Positions 59,028 through 64,000 of a stretch of DNA of 64,000 nt are shown here, piece by piece. Location: positions 620,001 to 684,000 of the forward strand of contig MBPM02000030.1 of assembly GCA_001695595.3 (NCBI GenBank), written 5' to 3'. Both the position numbers and the translations under genes were made by a program. The notes under the pieces are model-generated. The model searched no databases and was not told the DNA's origin. It saw nothing but the letters and a program-made list of their open reading frames with translations. The stretch's first letter is position 1. Each line of letters begins with the position of its first letter. This stretch comes from Plasmopara viticola. Taxonomy: Eukaryota; Oomycota; Peronosporomycetes; Peronosporales; Peronosporaceae.

Positions 59028-60065
59028 ATAACTCTTTTAGTGGGACTGGTGATAAATTCTTAACTTTTAATCTAATTTATTGAAATGTGAATAGTATTGT
59101 GACGTTTAGTCGTGTGGTCACGCAAACAATTAAGGTATACAGGGCGCATGAACAGCCGTGTTTTTATGAAATATTCACTCATATTCGTGCAAAATCTGAG
59201 ATGACGGACGCGGAAAACAACACTGTTCACTTGCAAGCAGAAGTCAAGTACGTTCGCTCGAACAAGCTTTATGCTAATGCATATAAGTGCATCTCCGGCG
59301 CCAAATAGACTCCCTTTAGGGCGGCCTCCTTGAAGCATGTTCTTCATGCAGATTCCGCGTAGCTCAGGGCTGATCTAAATTAGTCGGTAATGTAAGGAAG
59401 CGGCCTGGCAAGGCCAAAAATTTACACGAATACAGTGCTGATTGCGCCTATAAGGCCAGATCATGGTCCATAATTTTTCAAAGGATGCAGAATGGTGTTT
59501 AGAGAATGGAAGGCAGACAAGGCAAGTAAACCATGTGTAGCAAGACAACTTTTGGCAACACCGCTGACAATAAGATGTAGATCACTCGACAAAAAAAGTC
59601 TTAGCACATTACATGCCGGATCTAGAATGACGGAGTAGTGTGGTCGATGAAGCATTAGATTTTTTCATCGGCAGCGTACTGCTACAAGCAAACACGAGGC
59701 CGATAATTAGTGACCGAATTCAAACATCGGCAAAAGAAAAAGCATGTTCATAACAAAACAAGATCTACGTGCGATAAAGTATGGTCTCGTCAAGTTCAAA
59801 TTCACCCGTAAGGTTTAAGCGCTCGTAATTTATGCGAATTTTGCGTCACTATGCACTGAGACACAATTACCAGCCAGAAGCTCTTCCTTTTTTTCAAAAT
59901 AAAAGCTTTAAGGTGAAACAAATGCCAGAAAACTTTGGCTTATCCGCTATCGCGTCACATGGAATAACTGTGATCTTGTTTGTATGGAAATGAACCGTTA
60001 CACGTACGCGCATGTAAACCTTGTCGTAGCTCTCTACCACGGCTTAATTGATTTTAACACTTATA
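59028..60065. other. Intergenic DNA, no supported gene
   Basis: It begins with the 5' flank of the methyltransferase gene. A 73-codon + frame at 59,087-59,308 and a 91-codon frame opposite it show no domain. No tRNA, rRNA or repeat is recognised. Confidence 0.5.
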
Positions 60066-60420
60066 GGTGCAAAACTACATCACCTTTGATGGAATCCGGG
60101 CCGTCGCATTGCAGCACTGATCAAAGTGACCCACCACGTGCTGTGGTTAGTCACGATGAAGTTTGAAATGTCGTATATTATGAGGCTTACGAATCATTGC
60201 TAGGTGGTCGTCTCGGTCCACGCAGGAAGTAAGTTAGTAAGCCCTCACTCTTGGAAGAACCAGGGTCTGCCCATATGTGTGCACGTGAAGGCGTGCCAAC
60301 GGGTGATATCCTCGCCAAATGTGGCAGCATCATTGGCAAGCTTGATGATGCCATTGCGCTATTAAAATTACAACAATATACTCCTTGTGCTCGGTTTCTT
60401 GAAGGACTCAGTAGCTAGCA
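60066..60420 (+). pseudogene. Unidentified coding-like relic
   Basis: One + frame reads protein-like through two stops: SDPPRAVVSHDEV, stop, NVVYYEAYESLLGGRLGPRR, stop, then KPSLLEEPGSAHMCAREGVP and CGSIIGKLDDAIALLKLQQY to a stop near 60,417. Continuity across the stops suggests decayed coding sequence. I do not recognise the family. Confidence 0.3.
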
Positions 60421-63121
60421 CCGATATATTTGACGACTTTGACTGTTTAAGCGAAATTGCTCTTCGGCGGATGTGCCAGAACAGCACCACTATTCCTCGC
60501 TTCGACAGAAGGCCTTTAACTTATTTAAGAATTGTGATGGGTTGCTCTTAGTAAGCTGCTTGGCTCCTTCTTCCCGACCCACAAGTCTAAAGCTATATTG
60601 TAGTGGCGCTAAATGAGCACGAGAATATGGCTTATTCATTCAGGCAGAGCGGTAAATGGCTTCTTCAGGCATGGGTGATAGCATCGGGTCTTGGCGTATC
60701 TGTCGTAAAACGTCTTTGACGACGCATTCCAACCGCTATGTCGGACCACCAGTATGCAAATGATTAATTGTAATAGCAAGCAGATGCACCGGATATCATC
60801 GAATCACACAAAGCTCAAATACAGACTTCATAAAAATATGCATCTAAGCGACGAATGTATTGAATATGCAAAAACATTTTTATATTAATGACAAACAAAT
60901 TAAATTGGCAATGACCAAAAGATACTGTGAAATCAAATCTAAATGACTCACCTGGTTCACCATAAATTACAAGCTTTTGCTGAATGACAGATGACTTTAG
61001 CAAAGTTAGATGTACAAGTCAGCATGAGTCACATCTTGCAACTCCCTATCTTTTACTTTTAGTCACTGCCATATCATGTACCTCTCTTTCAGACTATACC
61101 TTCTTTTAAGTTTGTATACCAAATATTGATAAAAAGTAAATACTGGGATCGTTCTACATTGACCTAAAGAATGAATTAACATTAAATTGATATACGCTGA
61201 TGATGATGACTCAGTGTTGACTCACTTGAAATTGATCTCGACAGATACACTCGAACAATTATGCGCTAATGTGACGGCTGTCAATTCCTTGCAGCTGACG
61301 AAACTGCGTCAATTGGCTAGCGAGGTTACTTTTTCAGATCAAATGACGCCAAGTGATCGGTACGCTATTCAGCGGTGTGATAAATACTATAAACACCCAA
61401 AAAAATCTTCCTAGGGTTACTATGCACACGAGGTCTTCAGAGAACAGATTTAAAAGCGAGCCCGATCTCCAGGTCTATTCTGCAGGATAGGCGACTGAAT
61501 CGGCCACGTTAGGGAAGAGTACTGATCAATACTTGGCAGATTCGATGACAACCATCGTGAAACACAAGTCGAATCTATGAAATTGTGAAAAGAATATTCT
61601 CAGCCGCGCTGCTGTTCAAATTGTCCGTACTATCGGTAAATGTTACCGCTGCGAATGTACTGTTGTCATTTTGCATCAGAGCGTTTGAGACCTCCCCTTC
61701 AATGGCTTAGAATACAAATATGTAAGCCAACTAGATCAAAATGGCTCAAGTCAACATCTTGGATTTAATTATGCTGATAACTTGCTTCGTTGTCACTCTT
61801 TCTCATCAGACCTTGCTTAATCTGACTGTTATCCAACCGTCCGTCTTGAATGTTCCATTGTGCATAAATCATCTAGTGCTGGCGTATTGATTGCGTTGTC
61901 TTAAATGTATTTGCTGGAACTCGAGCTGCCTAATTAAAATTGCATCGATCCTTCTAGCTTATCCCCATTGCATTGTTTCCGAGGTGGTTTACAGAACAGA
62001 TCGGCAGAGTCTATTTGTTACATATTTTTATCAGGCGGTCTTCCTCTTTTTTCGAGTTTTGTCAAGATCTTGTCAACGTATGACTGCTGACCGAAAAGTG
62101 GCTGCGCCATTACTATCATCATGCTTTTTTCTTGGTAAAATCTTTCAAAGTGGGGCAAAAACAGCCTTCCGGCTTTTATACGAGGCGTTACACAACATCT
62201 GCTGATAATTGTTGTGTATGTCTTTGAGTCTTATTAACATGCACGTTCTCAGCAGTCTGCACTTTCAATATCCCTTCTAATGAATGTTCTGTCAATGTTA
62301 GGGACCTAGAGATCGATATTGTATTGCCTCCGACTTTCTCATTGCGGAGCTGTTACTTGAGTAAAGCTATCTTACCTAGATCTACGGCGCTACTTTGAGC
62401 GTCTATGGTAGGTTGAGCTGCAAGAGATACATCGCCACCCACCAAAGAAGGTTAAGCTACGTCTACTTTCGGAAAGAGGTATGTACCTTCTTTACCTTCG
62501 CGCGTGCATCCGCTCATACTTCCACCCGGAGAAGTTGTCCGTTAACCAGGGGTGGAAATGACTCGCCAAAGCCTTGCTGCGCGTAATCAGGCGCTTGGCC
62601 CGTCTGGTCTTGATTCTTACTGAAAACTCAAGCTTACTAGCCACGACATGCTCAAATTAAGCCACACTTGTCCATATCAAGGACAAAAGTCTTATCAAAA
62701 TTCATAAAACGGGTTTATTAATGTTCTTAAGACGTTCAACTTTTCTCGTGCAATTAGTCAGACTCAAACAACCTGTATTTTATCAATTTTGGTAGAGAAT
62801 CAACCATTCTGGTCGGCTAAATATGATTGTCTGCTGTTGGGAAAGAAAATTGGAGCGCCGAACGCTGCTAAAACATGAGAAGGTTTCTTTCAAGTCCGTA
62901 CACTTGAGTGTACAGTCAGCAACTCACCACTTAAATTTCATGACGTCAATACTCAAAAGCAAATTTGTTATATTGTGTATTAAACGCACACCTGCCATGA
63001 GAATAATGTATTTCTAATAATGCCGGTGTTTACCTGCTGTAAAAGTACTGCTCCTGTTCTCGATCCTTTAAAGCCCTTAATCGAATAAAGACCCACTTAG
63101 CCGATCCTCTTCAGAGCAAAA
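60421..63121. other. Gene-poor region
   Basis: Only short open frames are present. One at 61,187-61,414 (+) encodes an acidic leucine-rich 75-residue peptide (TDTLEQLCANVTAVNSLQLT) without a known motif. One at 61,891-62,205 (+) looks random. No transposon ends or tandem repeats are recognised. Confidence 0.45.
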
Positions 63122-63250
63122 ATGAAGTATGTGATTGCGCTAGCTGCAGTCATCAATGTAGATGTAGCATTTAAAGGTAGCGCTTACGTTTGTTGCGGGA
63201 GAAGAGACACCACCGCAACGCCATCGATATACATCAGAACTACATAACAT
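63122..63250 (+). pseudogene. Possible secreted-protein relic with signal-peptide-like start
   Basis: ATG at 63,122 opens a frame of about 42 codons starting MKYVIALAAVINVDVA, which looks like a signal peptide core, and then becomes non-descript. A neighbouring frame stays open past 63,300 and has more protein-like composition. This could be a frame-broken small secreted protein, common in plant-associated oomycetes, or chance. No effector motif is clear. Confidence 0.2.
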
Positions 63251-63518
63251 CAACAAAGAACCGCTGTCAATCCGTGCTTTTGTAAAGATCATGCAAGTCA
63301 TTTTTTAAAATTCGCAGCTAAGAGCTGAGCAGAGTCAAAGCCAAAGCTGTCAAATTTTTTGTAAATGATACAGAAAGGTGATAGTTTCTATGGCTTATCA
63401 AGCTTCGCCCATCGAAAGAGCATCCACACCTTGTGTGGTTGATCAAAGACACAGAGACGTCACAACATACTAATTGATACAGCGGCCTGTGGCTGCAGCT
63501 CAGGAAATGTATACACCA

Positions 63519-63547
63519 CAAGTGTACGCTTCTGACTCGTACACTTG
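63519..63547. repeat. Perfect 10-bp inverted repeat
   Basis: CAAGTGTACG (63,519-63,528), a 9-base spacer, then CGTACACTTG (63,538-63,547). It could form a small hairpin. It is not next to a supported gene. Confidence 0.6.
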
Positions 63548-64000
63548 CGGTGAATACATTCCAACAGAAAAATTGATTGTGAGATCATTTCCGTCTACAT
63601 ATTTAAAAAAACTCAGTAAACGAGTTTGCTGACTCATTTGAAGACAGCACATATTTTTACGCAATTTGAATTGGGTGAGTCTGTGTGATTTTAAGAATTG
63701 AAAGCAGTACGCTTATGATGCGACCAGTGAAATGATAATTGAGCTAGCTTTCCGTGTACAGTCGGTATGTTAAGGGGTGCGGTCAAGCAAATAACCTACA
63801 TCTCAAATTAAGCTTCCTCAGAGCACAGTAAGACCATAGGAGGCGTGTCATATCGAGTTAAGCTGATAAGTCAAAGTTGTTTGCCGCATGGGAAAAATAC
63901 TAGCGTTTCTGTAACCGTTGGACTGTGAAACCAGTTGTAGCACCATCAAAGTGTGTCGGCTTTGAGCATACGACTACGACACAACAGGATAGTACGAGGT
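63548..64000. other. Window end, no supported feature
   Basis: AT-rich sequence with no gene, repeat or RNA that I can support. Confidence 0.45.

Overview
The window looks like nuclear DNA of an oomycete, most likely a plant-associated peronosporalean. This is inferred from very compact genes with GT-AG introns of about 55-100 bp, the protein set, and non-LTR retrotransposon debris. The exact species cannot be read from the sequence.

Positions 1 to about 40,875 are one satellite array. Its monomers are 88-102 bp (mean about 97). Seven distinct monomers form a higher-order repeat (HOR) of 679-681 bp. HORs are themselves duplicated in larger blocks: 1.36 kb, 1.81 kb, 4.61 kb, and a copy pair offset by 10.87 kb. 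Three zones follow left to right: subfamily A (1-17.4 kb), a more divergent transition (17.4-20.8 kb), and homogeneous subfamily C (20.8-34.4 kb). The array then decays through 34.4-36.3 kb into a degenerate, apparently non-HOR edge (36.3-40.9 kb). The layout resembles primate alpha satellite. Many monomer junctions carry an imperfect hairpin. I see no gene in the array; its short ORFs are periodic by-products.

Positions 40.9-46.8 kb are a junkyard with one gene in it. It holds a frame-broken A32-like packaging ATPase relic (Maverick/NCLDV type), two head-to-head short LINE-derived elements, a decayed alpha/beta-hydrolase gene, an apparently intact three-exon type II membrane GlcNAc transferase-like gene, and a PIF/Harbinger-like transposase relic.

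Positions 46.9-59.0 kb are a dense block of conserved genes: Nta1-type N-terminal amidase (-), SENP8/NEDP1-type protease (-), Rpn13/ADRM1 proteasomal ubiquitin receptor (+), a large CDF zinc transporter (-), a roadblock dynein light chain (-), an eight-exon coiled-coil protein (+), and a METTL21-like methyltransferase (-). Two pairs are divergent with very short intergenic DNA. SENP8/Rpn13 (145 bp) links two ubiquitin/NEDD8-system proteins, and the amidase next door also feeds protein degradation. Roadblock/coiled-coil (67 bp) may link microtubule or flagellar functions. A 1,151-bp internally deleted LINE with a 14-bp target-site duplication sits in the 3' end of the methyltransferase gene and removes its last 11 codons.

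Positions 59.0-64.0 kb hold no gene I can support, only short coding-like relics. The best candidates for undescribed biology are the HOR satellite with its junction hairpins, the Rpn13 with an extra ubiquitin-interacting motif, and the family of LINE deletion derivatives that keep both termini.
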